DNA of 36,764 nucleotides from Spirogloea muscicola (Eukaryota > Streptophyta > Zygnematophyceae > Spirogloeales > Spirogloeaceae), in the NCBI GenBank assembly GCA_009602725.1, contig WELB01000365.1, forward strand, positions 4,048-40,811. Direction: 5' to 3'. The notes under the pieces were generated by a model. That model was not told the DNA's origin and searched no databases. It saw only the letters and a list, made by a program, of their open reading frames with translations. Below are positions 1-11,390 of this stretch, piece after piece. Positions within the stretch are counted from its first letter, which is position 1, and every line of letters begins with the position of its first letter. Both the position numbers and the translations under genes were made by a program.

Positions 1-2173
1 CCGCCGCGGCGCCGATGGGTCGCCGCGGCGCCCGCGGCGGCGGCTCGGGCTCTCCTCGGCCAGCAGCGCCGGCGAGGCCTTCAGCGCCAGCGAGGCCTTG
101 GGGAGCTCGCCGCCGCTCGATGACGGTCCGGGCCTGGGAGACCCCAAATCTCCGCCTTGAGCAGAGCGTCAGAATCGAAACCTGCACCTCATGGCCAGGC
201 CCTGGCAGCAGCCTCTGCTGGCCACATTGGCAGCAGCCGCTGATGCCATTGAGATTGGCCACCCTGTTGTGTTCACTTTGTAGGTCGCGCAGAGCCTGCT
301 GGCGTCTTGGAGCTGCCGTGCTTGCCATTCAGCCCATCCGAGGTACTCCACCACCCGATCTTATTAAAATGAGATGAACTCCATCTTCAATTGATCCGTT
401 GTTCAACTTGTCATTATTTTAGCCCTTCATCGGACGTGAACCGGTGTGGCGGCTGCTGGGTACGCTTACCAGCAGCAGCACGAATTGCAGCACGAATACA
501 ATCACTGAGAGAGGGTATAAAAGAGGGCGTTGAGGATTGCAGCGGCAGCCGTAGCTCACCGATGCTGACTGGCGGCGCGCCCGCCCTAGGGCTCCAATGC
601 GCTGCACCAGGTGTTCGTGCCAGCGTCCAGCAAAACGCTACACCTGTACGAGGCCCGCTTCCTGGCCCTCCTTGACGAGGTCCGCTCAGCAGACGCCCCT
701 GTACTGCACCATGACAGCGCTGGCAACGCTGCCAATGTGGGCCCTGAAGTCCAGCAAAGTGAAGGTTAACTCTTAAGTGAAACCTGACCCTCATTCCTCA
801 AACCCTAACCTCGACTTGTGGGGCGCTGCAGGTGCTGGAGAAGACCAACAACCTCTTTGCACACATTGTGGTGGAGGCTGTGCCGGCCGGCGAGGGCCAG
901 GGGTCGTTTGTCGCGAGCTACGGATGCCTTGCCATCGTTGAGAATGTATGCCGGCTCCTCAGTTTCGAGCCTCTTTGTCGATGCCTCTGCTTCTAAGGTT
1001 CTATGCGATGTCCAGGCCTGCCTGCTGAAAGAGCGGGCCGCCAACTGACCACCCATTGCTGACATGCCTGTCATTTGTAGGTCCGGAGGCTCACCGTGGG
1101 CGCGCTGGTAACGGTCCGGGGCATTGGCCGCATCAAGCTCCTGGGCGTGACGCAGGTGCCGGACGCCACATCCCGCGTGGTCAACACCCACCGCGTCTAA
1201 CGACAGCTTCTGTCTGGGCTTCTCATCAGTCAATCTAGCTTCCTGGGCAATGTACCGAGGCACATAATTGTCATCGGGCGGCATCTCAGCGCGCAGCGGT
1301 AGCGTGCTGAGGCGCTCGTAGCGCATTGCCGCTCCTTTGCTGCCGCCACCAGCTGGAGCCGTTTCTGCGGGGCCGTGTCGTTCCAGTGCGGGACGAGCCT
1401 GCAGACGCGACAGCTGTCTCGGCGGCGCTTGGGCACCTGCGCAGCACGCTGGCGGACATCCAGTTGCTGCAGATCAAGCTGAAGGTGTGCCACGGAGCCC
1501 GTTGCAATCCCAGGCTCTAATGCAATATCAGGTCTGACTCTAATCTCCACAGAGTCGGTTCTGACGGTATAAGTCCTTAGCTGTAACTTCATGCCAACCA
1601 TGTGGACTGCTACATGCAGAGCGACCAGAATGAGGTGCTGCAGACGCCGCTGGAGCGCGCTCTGCTGTGGGCCGACAAGGCTGAGGTGGACGCCACGGCA
1701 TACTACTCGAGCCCTGCCGAGCGCGTCGCCTTTGCCGCGCTGCAGCCGGTCACAGGTCTGAAGCGAAGGCCTCGCCAACTTTGCCCGTAGTGTGCCTTTG
1801 ACCAATCATGGTGCTGGCAGCCTGCCAAACACATGACCATCAGGGTCCAATTATCACACAGCTTCTTGACATCTGCTCTCTTAATTTTTTTGCGCTACAC
1901 GTGTCTGACACGCCAAGGATGGACTTATTCGAGTCCCGCCAGTTGCGTATCCCGCCAGTTGCGTAGCTCACAATCACATTTCCTTGTTGCCACAATTGTC
2001 CCGCCGCTGGGCCAGGTGCAACCGCAGGAGAGCTGCACAAGCTTCTGCAACGCCGGCTGGAGGCGATGGAGACAGTTGACAGCCTCCAGCGGCTGGCTCT
2101 CGTCACAGAGTTTGCAGAGCAGAGCCGGGCAACATTGGCCGCTAAAGTTGCGCTCCAGAGCCTGCGGCTATGA
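1..2173 (+). CDS. LON substrate-binding-domain protein (plant/chloroplast type), 5' end outside the window
   Basis: Proposed exons: <1-125 (tentative), 284-342, 590-679, 832-945, 1081-1155, 1353-1484, 1620-1755, 2028-2173; all junction phases agree. The product reads ELPCLPF, then QVFVPASSKTLHLYEARF, KTNNLFAHIVVEAV, ASYGCLAIVEN, RRLTVGALVTVRGIGRIK and PFLRGRVVPV, which is the order of the LON N-terminal (substrate-binding) domain as found in plant LON-domain proteins that lack the ATPase and protease parts. A helical tail (GELHKLLQRRLEAME to SLRL) ends at TGA 2171-2173. By family it is expected in the chloroplast, but its exact role is not known to me. Exon 1 encodes an Arg/Ser/Ala-rich stretch that could be a transit peptide. 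The donor at 680 is GTCCGC; a longer exon to 764 would break the frame into the next exon. The gene ends tail to tail with the xylanase gene. Confidence 0.8.
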
Positions 2174-2759
2174 TGCCGGCAGGCCTCAGCCGTTTCTGAC
2201 AGCTAGGATCTCCAAAAGTCAAACCCCTCTTGTAGACCCCATTAGTAGAATCTCGCATAAATCATCAATTCAAACGAGGATGAGATTATTAATCTTGTTT
2301 AGCATCAACAGAGAGCATTCATTGATTTGGCCTGCTTACTTACCCACCACCCCCCTCCCCCCGGGAAGCTGAGACAGGCCCTTTTGGAGCTGCTGCGAAG
2401 TCTGTTGAAAGTTGACATTGTGTCTGGAGCTCAAGTTGTATGAAGTTCTCGCAGGTGGCTATGACTTCTTGCAGGTGGCGGATGAGTAGTTGGCATTGAT
2501 GGCAGTACAATCTGATATTGGTGCTGGTCTTGCCAGACTCAATTTAGATCCTGGCCTGAAGAAGAGCATTGCAAGCAGCTCTTGTTGTGGGCCTTACTGT
2601 GTACTTATCTGCACATCGAAGGCCTCAATGATGCCCTTCACAGCGCCATGCATAATGAGGTCCGAAGAGGATCATTGTAGCAGATTAGGCATAGCAGTGA
2701 CCATGTTGGTCTGCCTATGACTGCTTACTTTCAGGTGGGCCTGGCCTTGGACTCTCTTT
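2174..2759. other. intergenic spacer between two convergent genes
   Basis: This stretch lies between the stop codon of the LON-domain gene (+) and the stop codon of the xylanase gene (-), so it should hold both 3' UTRs. I see no conserved coding frame, RNA gene or repeat. A C-rich tract occurs near 2340-2368. Confidence 0.5.
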
Positions 2760-5700
2760 CTAAACCACAATGTCTATTTTCTGCGCATCCTCAGCCGATT
2801 TGGCAGCACTCACGGTGACATATTGCGATAAGAGGGGAGTGCCACCAATGTCGTTCACATGCACTTCATACTGCCCATGATATCCACGCATGCCAAAGCA
2901 GCCTGCAGAGTCCGTGATGCCAGTCACGTTGGTTGTCAGCCACTCTGCCTGGAGCTCCTCCAGCCGCCGCCCGGCCTCCGTGAGCTGCCAGTTGGTGCTG
3001 GCGAGGTGGGCATCGCGGCGGCTCATTGCAGTCTCCCAGAAGCCCCAGGAGGACGACGCCTTCAACCGCAGGATGCGCGAACGCCTCCCGAAGCACGACC
3101 TCGAGGTCGTCAGCACGCACGTGCTCGTCGGCGTGTGCGACGTCGACCTCTGTGAACCAGATGGGCATTTGCAGGTCGCTGAGCGTGTCCAGTGCCTGCA
3201 AGCATTCCGGTATTGCACGTAAGTAGTTGTTAACCCGGCATATTGCCATGAATCTACATTGCCATGCCTTCGAGGGTCATATACTAAATGCATGCGCAGC
3301 TGCCGCAATGTCAGAAAACAAGTGCAATCACAAACAGAGGCACAGCACAGTGGCTTTCAGGATAAGGGGACGAGGGTCCAAGATATGAGGTTTCAGGCCA
3401 AGTCCTTCTTAAGACTGGGGTTTTGTGGTGTGTTTGAGCCTGCCTGCTTTATGATCTGGCCGATGGGCACGGCTATGTGGCCCTGCAGGCCAACCCCGCC
3501 CACTGGAGCGCCGCCGGCTACAAGGCCCTTGACATGCTCGGCATACTTGTCAGGTGTGGAGGCCGAGTCTTCGCCGTCCTCCACGTGGTAGTCGTTGACA
3601 AACAGCTTGGCTTGTGGATCCAGTTGCTTGCACCTCTGCAGGACAAAATGACGGGGCACTGATAAGTCCGTCGACCAAACCCGTTGTAAGGGACCTTAAT
3701 GCACCAAAATGTAGTTCAATATCACTTCTCTGGACCCAGTTTCTTACTGGAGGAAGGGCCAGTATGATAAATAGAATGACTGTGATTATGGTTATCTACA
3801 TACATCTTATATCTTCATATGGTTGAGGCTTTCTTAACGGATTCGAGAACGACTACTTCACAGATTGCAACTTCCTGACCACTGCAAACAGTGTCATGAC
3901 AGCAGAATGTTACTGCAAGAAAGTAGGACGTCTGCTGACCTGGAACATGTGTGCTCGTGCTGCAGACCCCAGCCTGCTTGCATAGAAGCTCCCATGAAGC
4001 ATCTCGTTGTTGACGTCGTAGTGTATGAACTTGCCTCGGTATCTTTGCAGGAGCATGAGCAGCCTTTTCTCCACCGCGGCAGCAAGCTCCTGCGCAGGCA
4101 GCGCTTTCACCCAATCCTAGGCCCACAAAAGAATGCCAGCATGTTACAGGTGATCTGGAGGGAAGTCGCCAAAACATGAGAGAGCTATGGCAACAAAATG
4201 GTATAGAAGGCATATGCATATGTGAATATCCGCTCAGACACATCTACGTTTTCATCTATCAGGAGTTAGCAGCATAAGCACGAGCAAAGCTGCTCGAGTG
4301 TGAGGCATTGTGCGGCTTGCTACTGTTTTTAGCCACATGCATGCTCTTCGAAAATAACATTAATCACCATGCTTTCGTAGAGACATCGACGCATCTACCT
4401 GCACCCACTGTTCAGCTTCCCAGAAAATGCAGTGGGCACGGATGGGGATCTTGTGCTTCTCCAGCCAGCCTATCATGACATCAGCTGCTTGGAAGTCCAC
4501 TGCGCCCGGGCTTCCCTGAAAATTACATCAATTGTAAGTAAAAGTGAGGACTCGCACTTTCTTTTAAAGACTCGTGTCAGACTCTATGCTGACCAAGCAC
4601 TTTAGCAAACCCAATCAGGTAGCGCAGCAGCAACCTGTAGAATTGTAGGGCCGCACCTCGACGGACGCCCACTTGAGCTCATTTTCAAGTGTGGCCACGT
4701 TGAAGTGGGCGAGGAAGAATTGGCGGTATTCGGGGCTGTCGAGTGCTGCCCTGCTCAGGCAGGCCCCGAGGGGGAAGCTGTTGCGCGTCTGGTTCATGGT
4801 CAAGCGGGCGCCGTGCACTGGCCGTCCCACCGCGTCTGTCACGTGAAGCAGCACATTCTGCTGGCGCACCTGCTCAGAAGCAATGAATACAACAAGTTAC
4901 GGCATGACCTGGCTGACGCAGGCCATTAATATGTAAATCTGAATATGAAAATGAAATTAGACTTGGTTAGTGTCTACGAAGCAAGGCCAGCAGGATCTTT
5001 ATCCTGGTTGTATATTGGGCTGTGTGTAGTGACGCATGGCCATTGGAGCACAGATCAGCAGAGTATTGGACAGGCGGCCTGCCTCTGCGGCCCTCTCTTG
5101 GAGCTCCCGCCGTCTTGCTAATCGGTCTTCAGCAACTACCAAGACCCGGGCAACGTAGAGGTCCACGCCCGGTGCTGGGCCCTGGATGTATAGCTTTGCC
5201 AGTCCAAAATGAGCGCCCAAGCGGAACGAGCCGTGTACCTGATCCAGCAGAATAAACAGGTCAGGCATGCAAGGCCACTCCTGCATGTGATTGTGAATAA
5301 TTGCATATGTAGATAATCTGTAAGTCCAGGAAGCACTGCCACAAGAGTGAGAGCATGAAATGTACGAGAGAATGCGGTGAATTGGTCGCAGATTGCCTGC
5401 TTCCACTTCCCCGGGACTGCCTCCACTTGGCCAGCATTCACCCAGCCCCCGGGAACTGTGTCGATGTTGAGAGCCACGTTGACGTGCTGCATCAAGAAAT
5501 GCAGCCCACCAGTGAGGAGCCAGCCAGTTAGGACCTTAAATCAACCCAAATTCTCCCTCTTATGTCCATGTTCTGAGGAAACCATGAATTGTCAAGCCAT
5601 GGAGCTCACTGTATTACTGCTCGTCACAAATATCAGGACTGCCCCATTGACTGTGTCCAGCGGCCACCTGCGCGCCATGCCCGGGGCTGACGGATACCCA

Positions 5701-7122
5701 CGCAGAGGCTCGGTATGCGAGGAGCGGGTGCACGTGGTGCGTGAGATCCTGGACTGGCCCCTGCCACGTCGCCTGCCTGCCACTGACCCGTAGGGCACGG
5801 CCTGCATGTGTGCATAGGTGTCGGCCTTCTCAGCATGCAGTCGTCCCAGCTGCTTGTGCCTGCCGGGACTGCAAGTCCTGCTGCCTAATGGACGCAAGTG
5901 GTGTCACGAAGTCATCAAGGCCTCCAAAACTGCAAATGTCCTCTTGCCTGCATTTGTTCCTAACGAGCAGATCCAATGCTCTAACTACAAGAGCTACACG
6001 AATATTGCTGAAAAGCGTACTCAAGATCCTGCACAGTGATTCACCCAACTACATTGTCTGCACGCACCCAGGGGCAGGCCGCTGCCAAGATCCTGCCCTG
6101 CGACGGCGATGGCGTCGACGACACTGAGTGCCTCGCAGCCGCCCATGGTCTGCCATTCGGCGGTGCCCATCTCGAAGCTCCCATTCATCGCAACATCCAC
6201 GCCGTACTGCGACAGAAGCGGGAGGACACAGTGAGAAGTAACAAGCCTGTGACGGACCAGGCAGATAGTGCCGCGGTCAAAATGAGGGGTCTAGGATCAG
6301 CCTGCGATGATTATCATATCTAAGCAAGTTTGGAATGTCAACCGTAGGACTAACTTGACAGCCTGCTTAATGTTGGATGGGATCACCTCACAACTTGGGT
6401 TGAGGGTTTACGATTCAGGTTTATGGTATAGGTTTCAGGATTTTAACGGTTTAGGCTTACATGTTTCGCATATGGCAGTAGAGGCGATGCCCTGGGCGCT
6501 AGTGAGCCGGGCGAAGGCGACGAGACTGCATCCGGCAGAGTGCGCCAGACGTGGAAACGCCGCACGAGAAGGTCGACGCCTGGTGGTGGACCCTCGAGGT
6601 ACACAGTGGCGGCCGGCGGCACAGCAGGCAGCGGCCCCAGAGTGCCATGCAACTCGACCCATTTGCCGACGCTCGCCAGTACACTGCCCAGCGTGACATA
6701 AGATGGGGACCCATTGTCGGCCTTAAGGGCGATGGTAGCGAGGACGGTCGCCGCACGCTCCAGGCCGCCTTGTGCACGAACTTCGGCCTCAACTCGGTAC
6801 TGCTCGCCGGCCGCCAGTCCGCCAGTATCTATGTCCTGCGCGAGGCCGTGCCATGTCTTCCGCCTCCCTGCATGCGCTTGAGAAGAGCAACGACTTGAAC
6901 CCTGGACCTCAAGTTGCAGATCTCTGAGACCTGGAAGCCTGGTAGGCGCATCGTAGGCCTCTCAAAGCAGGGTGGGGCACCTGAGACGACGGCCGTGCAC
7001 GGCGCGCCGTTGCAGCTAGCCTCCACAGACAGCGTGCTGCCCGAGGGGCCCTCTCCAAGTGCATACCAGCCCACTGCGCCGGCCGAGAAGTCCGCATTCT
7101 GTATCAAGCTGGAGGCCGGCAT
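2760..7122 (-). CDS. endo-1,4-beta-xylanase, GH10, with two N-terminal CBM22 modules (one frameshift)
   Basis: Hydrolyses internal beta-1,4-xylosyl bonds of xylan, by family. Exons on the minus strand: 7122-6981, 6867-6527, 6206-6068, 5801-5668, 5486-5397, 5238-5083, 4869-4657, 4515-4399, 4116-3940, 3635-3444, 3195-2760; every junction keeps phase, giving about 711 residues. Residues ~1-175 form one CBM22 (QNADFSAGAVGWY, then YLEGPPPGVDLLVR) and ~176-320 a second (NGSFEMGTAEWQ, RALRVSGRQATW, LYIQGPAPGVDLYV). GH10 follows: FPLGACLSR, NELKW, the acid/base Glu in YDVNNEM (~482), VNDYH, and the nucleophile Glu in WFTEVDV (~583). The C-terminal GMRGYHGQYEVHV tail is typical of plant GH10 enzymes. 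One extra C near 3048 breaks VVLWGFWE; removing it restores the frame. Introns ending exons 5397, 5083 and 3444 begin with GC. The ATG at 7122 is provisional: no signal peptide is visible, so a 5' exon may be missing. Confidence 0.85.
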
Positions 7123-7702
7123 GGTGTCGGCCGTCCGCTGTGGCGCTGAGATCAACTGGCTGGAGTCGAGCGTGTCTGCACAGAGTTGGCGTTGCAGCTC
7201 CTGACTCCGGAAGAGGGATGCAACGTCCAGAGTCACAACGACCGCACATTCAGTCCTTGCAGCACTTGGTCGTCTTGGCCTCCCTTACTGCAGCTCTGTG
7301 CTTATCAACTGCTGGCTGTCCTTCAAGGTACATCTGGTACATCTGCAGCAAAGCGAGCGGCTCCCCTGGCTGTCGTCGCAAACAATTGGGTTATGGGTGG
7401 TAGACCCAAGCTGACGTTGTTGGGCACAGCAACAGAAGCGGAGCTCACAGCACCTGGACCCTCCATAGGCCTGGCAGAAGCTGCGCCACATGCAGCATGG
7501 CAAGAGGAGAGGCAGCTAACGCCGAGCGGTATCACTTGCCTGATTGAAGGCAAGTGACACCGCCGTGGTAGAGACGGGCTATGCTGCAGTCATTGGTGTG
7601 GGAGCAGCGGACAGATGGGGGACGTGCAAGGCGCCAGTCTTGGGCCTCGAGACGTGCTCCCGGGTCTCGAGACGTGCTTTCTAGACCTTGTAGATCTCTT
7701 TT
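7123..7702. other. 5' flank of the xylanase gene, no gene recognised
   Basis: The xylanase frame stays open upstream to 7236, so part of this is probably 5' UTR or an additional first exon. A possible splice acceptor (CTGTGCAG on the minus strand) lies near 7180. The short hairpin TTGCCTGATTGAAGGCAA sits near 7537-7554. No other coding frame or repeat family was recognised up to the LINE tail starting near 7703. Confidence 0.4.
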
Positions 7703-8165
7703 GAAAGCTGGGCGAGCTCTAGTTGGTGGCAGAAGGGCTTCGTATCTGCCAACTAGTATTCAGGCATCGATCAGCGACCTTTATGTATTGGCCTGTGGTT
7801 ACTGAGCGGGTCAATCTGCCGTAGGTTCATGTAGGTCTTTAGATGTGCTTGCTCTTGTACTTAGCCATATGGCCTTCGTTTGTTTCAAAATACACGATAT
7901 CTCACAGCCACCAGTCAGTATGGCCGCGCGTTCTCTCTTCTTTGAGCCCAGTCCCCTATCCTCCATGGCTCTGGCTCTGGCCAGGGGACCCACTTCCAGG
8001 AGCCCAGCATCTCTGATCTGCGGCTGCTTAGCAGGGGTTACTGAGTGTCTCGTAGCAGCTTTGTTTCTGTTACTTAGCGCTTCCCCTGGCCCCCTTCTCG
8101 TACTCTGTTCATTCTTTTTCGGGCTGGTTGTTCCAGCCCCTATTCTCAATGGGCGAGCACTTTCT
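7703..8165 (+). mobile_element. 5'-truncated LINE copy, 3' tail only
   Basis: This segment matches, in inverted orientation, the 3' end of the neighbouring minus-strand LINE (8320-8599). Shared stretches include GAAAGCTGGGCGAGCTCTAG, the GAGCGGGTCAATCTGC segment and CCTGGCCCCCTTCTCGTACT. It ends with the family's terminal hairpin, GGGCTGG-5 nt-CCAGCCC at 8121-8139, followed by CTCAATGGGCGAGCACTTTC. It carries about 170 bp (roughly 7890-8075) that the neighbouring copy lacks. No RT or endonuclease coding sequence remains, as expected for a 5'-truncated target-primed insertion. Confidence 0.7.
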
Positions 8166-8348
8166 TCTCCATGGGCGAACCCTTCTCTAATACCGCTTCT
8201 TCAGGCCCCTTCGTAGCTTTCGGCTGGCCTCTCACAGCGATTGCCTTACATTGACACAGGTGTTTCATCGAACCTTCGTCAATTCTTTTCGGGCCCTTGG
8301 CCCATTGGAAGTGCCACTGAGAAGAAAGTGCTGGCCCATTGAGGATAA

Positions 8349-8367
8349 GGGCTGGAAAAGCCAGCCC
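8349..8367 (-). repeat. LINE 3'-terminal hairpin
   Basis: GGGCTGG and CCAGCCC flank a five-base loop. On the minus strand it is followed by the conserved CTCAATGGGCCAGCACTTTC. The same hairpin ends the copies at 8121-8139, 14143-14161, 21614-21632 and, in weaker form, 27185-27202. Confidence 0.75.
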
Positions 8368-8686
8368 AAAAAGGAATGAGCAGAGTACGAGAAGGGGGCC
8401 AGGGTTCCGTGTATTAGAAACAAATGTAGGCCAAGTGGCCGAGTACAAAGGCAAGCACATCTGAAGATTTACATAACCTACAGCAGATTGACCCGCTCAA
8501 TAACCACGGGTCAATACATAAAGGTCACTAATCGATGCATGAATACTAGATGCCAGAAACGGAGCCCTTCTGCCACCAACTAGAGCTCGCCCAGCTTTCT
8601 AGTGCAAGGCACTAGCCTGAGCACGCTGCAAACAGGCCGAACCTCGTCGAAGCAGTCGCGATAGATATGCAGCTGGCAAGCCCATC

Positions 8687-9689
8687 TCAGCCGGAAACAC
8701 ATCTGCACGTCGAGTGTAGCCTAGATTGGCAATGTTTGAAGGAGAGTGTGGAAACGAGGACCCAGACAGCCAAAGATGTCGATTGCCGCTGGCAGGAGCT
8801 GATCGCATTGGGGGTAATCGGAGTAGTGCCGCAGTTTTCTTCGTTCTGCACCGCCCACTGCGTGCCCAGCGATGTGTGTCGATGCTGGGCCCTTATATGC
8901 CTCCGTAACAACAACGTCGACCAGGGCCCGTGGTCCCCCACCATTTTGCACGCCCACAATGTCAAGTGTGCGGCGATGATGACTTCCCTGGGCGTCCGTG
9001 GTGATAGGAATGATATTGTTGACTTCCACGACCGCTCGCTAGCCGGCGTCGCGCATCAAGCCGGCCAGGGCATCGCGAAGGAGGTTGTGAATGTCCACCA
9101 CTTCTGGTCCAGTGGGGCATCTCAGCATGTGAGTGGCGAGCTCAGAACGCTCTGCAGGGAAGCCGCACTTGCACTGGCGCACCCCAATCAGGCAGTTAGG
9201 TGGGAGGCCGAGGAAGAGTTGAAGCAACGTCTGAAAGGCCTCGGAGCTGATGCTGAAGGCGTTGGCGACGGGGGAAGAGGTGATCCAGTCAGTGGCACCA
9301 GGTGTGGCCAGAGAAGTAAGTCTTGCCAAGCTCCTTGGATTATTCTGAATCTCTGGCAGCCTCCTCAACCTTCTGCGGCGTTCGTCTTCCACTGCCGTAA
9401 CCAGTCTGGATTGTGCTCCTCTATCAGAAGCTTGGGTGAGGGCGGAGAATGGCGTGAGTAGGGGTTTGAGAGAGGGGAAAGAGCTGATGGCTGAGTCGCG
9501 GATGCTCCTCAAATCCGCTTGGAAGGGGAAGGAGCCTTCCTCCACATTGCGTACAGGGTCGTGGAGGCAAGGGAAGCGCATGGGGAGCAGGGAGGCGATC
9601 ACGGTGCCAGCAGCTCAGGAAGGCTGCTTGCGCCGTCTGCTCCAATGACTGGCAGCCAAGGCCGCCCATGCGAGTAGGGAGGGAGCGAG
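8687..9689 (-). pseudogene. LINE ORF, C-terminal part (RT thumb, CxC..HxxxC knuckle, restriction-like endonuclease)
   Basis: Two frames cover this part. 9039-9602 contains IGVRQCKCG..ATHMLRC, aligned by eye with VGVQQCECG..THMLRC of the plus-strand copy. 8721-9029 contains TLDIVGVQNGGGPRALVDVVVT and AERRKLRHYSD, matching DLVGVPLGGGKRLLMDVVLT and AERKKLHKYKD of the copy at 36243. That arrangement (Asp, DVV, then a Lys..Tyr block) fits the restriction-like endonuclease of RLE LINEs. The two frames are separated by a stop near 9039, so the ORF is broken. Confidence 0.7.
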
Positions 9690-11390
9690 CTGCACACGGC
9701 CTTTGATACCAGCCGCATGACAACCTCCGTCATCGCAATGGGTCTAACACCACCTGTTGGCTCCGGAAGGGCTAGCAGGTGGCTGGAGTTTAAGGCGTCG
9801 GCAATGCGTGGTGGAATGGCAGCCCCGGCGATGTGTCGGCAGGTGGACAGGAACAGGGAGAAGCTCCTCTCATCCCCATCAGGGAATAGGTCCTGTAGGT
9901 GCTCAAAGAGCCATCAAGAAGGGCCTCCAGACACCACCCGGGGAGCTTTGGTCAGGGCCACACGGAGCGCCTCTGTCGATAGGTCAAGAGGGTTGGGAAG
10001 CTCGCCAGCCCAGGGCTCAAGGGGGTGTTGTGGAGGGCGGTGGAGCTGTCGCAAGATAGCCTCTGTGGCGTCGTTGGTAGTAGCCAGGGGGTCAGGGCAA
10101 AGGGCCTGAGCGGCCGGGGAAAGTTTTCCTGCCCTGCCAAAGCGTCTTGCTCGCGCTATATTGCCAGCTGTGGACTGTTGAGAGGGCTGGTTGACTGATC
10201 CATTGCGCGCCCGCCGCTGCGAGAGCGTGACCCAAGCAGCTGCTGAACGCTGCTGAGCCAACTCCTCCCATTTTCCACTTCCACTCCCAGTCTGTCTTGG
10301 AAAGTCTTGCGGCCTCCGACGCCAGAAGAGGGAAGATGGCCAAGAAAAAGCTTGGGAAAAGCATGTACAAGGCCCAGGCCGCCTCGTCCATAGAGTCCGC
10401 TTCGATGCGAGCAAGGTAAGGCGTAAGAACCTTGGTGCACTCATGACGTGCCCATCTGGGAATGTGGCGTAGGTTTTGAAGACCGTCAGGGATGAGGAGG
10501 GAGGTGAGGTCCACTGTGGCAGCCCAATGCCGGCTCTCGGAAGAAGGGGGTGGTGGAGGCCGGACGGTGCCCGGCACATGTGAACTTGCTGCCAGCTCCT
10601 GCTGATTCTGGCGATTGTGGCAGTGATAGGCATGGACTGGCAGCCCTCTCGTGCGAAATCGTTGCTGGCATACTAGGCAGGGGACTCTCTGGTCTGGAGC
10701 ATTTGGGAGGCCCGTGTGGACTGGGCTCGGGTCGTTAGACCGACCCTGCTGATGCCGAGGTCGTTCGTGATGGTCACCACCAGCTGGATGGCGTCTCATG
10801 ACAGCAGAGTGAGGCAGCAAGGGAGGAAGAGGCACGGGAAGGGGTAGCAGGGGAGGTAGAGGAGGCAATGGTGGCGGCGGCAGTGCTGCTGGTGGTGGTG
10901 GTGGTGGCTCCGGGGCAGGGACTGGTGGAGGCACTGGTGAATGCACAGCTGGAGCTTGGGGAAGAGATGGGCGTTGCCTTCGAAACGAGAGTAGATGCAG
11001 CAGACTTCGCGGCCGGCAGGGAAGAGAGGGCCCGTCCGCAGTAGAGGAGTCGCTTGACTGTGCCGGGCTGATGACAATTCCGACTCGGGGGTCCATGTTG
11101 GGGGCCTCGGACTCTGCATCCAAGGAGGCCGAGCCGGGGTCCGCAAGCCGAGCCATTCCATCAAGAGCAGGGACTGCAGGGACTGCAGGGAGGGGCTCGG
11201 GCTCCGCAGCCGTCGTCGGGGAGGAGCGTGAAGAAGCTGGAAAAGCTGGAAGGGGCGTTGAAGGAGTGGGAAGGTCGGCCACTGAGGCAATGGCAACCCT
11301 CGTTGCAGCAGTCGAGCTGCGGGTGCGGTGAGGGCGAGCGGCGCGCCGAGACGGGCTGCGCGCCGCGCTTCGACCTTTGGCAGCCGCCAT
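9690..11390 (-). pseudogene. LINE ORF, N-terminal part (Pro-rich region, zinc finger, start of RT)
   Basis: An ATG at 11390 opens a 432-residue frame (to 10092) starting MAAAKGRSAARSPSRR, with a long Pro/Leu-rich tract (~residues 145-195) and a C2-H type finger, CLVCQQRF, followed by paired His. The matching region of the plus-strand copy at 18232-19949 keeps the same order. A frameshift near 10100-10250 moves the homologous frame to 9914-10633, which ends PRVVSGGPS, matching RRATAGGPS in the other copy. A second shift leads to ALPEPTGGVRPIAMTEVV, the RT fingers block. The coding part then stops abruptly near 9690. Confidence 0.7.

Larger units (their letters stand above)
8320..11390 (-). mobile_element. 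RLE-type LINE (non-LTR retrotransposon), internally deleted
   Basis: Reading on the minus strand from 11390, it has a proline-rich N-terminal part, a zinc-finger-like CLVCQQRF..H motif, the start of the reverse transcriptase, a C-terminal CKC..THMLRC knuckle, a restriction-like endonuclease and a 3' tail with the hairpin at 8349-8367. The RT palm (motifs A to C) is missing: sequence passes from the fingers motif TGGVRPIAMTEVV near 9750 straight to the thumb-side motif MGGLGCQSL near 9665. The family resembles single-ORF LINEs with an N-terminal zinc finger and C-terminal endonuclease (R2/NeSL/CRE-like), but the clade is inference. The copy cannot encode an active RT. Confidence 0.8.

Noticed and set aside
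6370-6460. Possible degenerate telomere tract (GGGTTGAGGGTTTACG..GGTTTAGG)
   Set aside because: The motifs are irregularly spaced and lie inside a xylanase intron; no true tandem repeat is present.
10092-11390. Proline-rich structural (wall) protein gene
   Set aside because: The proline-rich frame continues into the zinc finger and RT start shared with the other LINE copy, so it is the LINE N-terminus.
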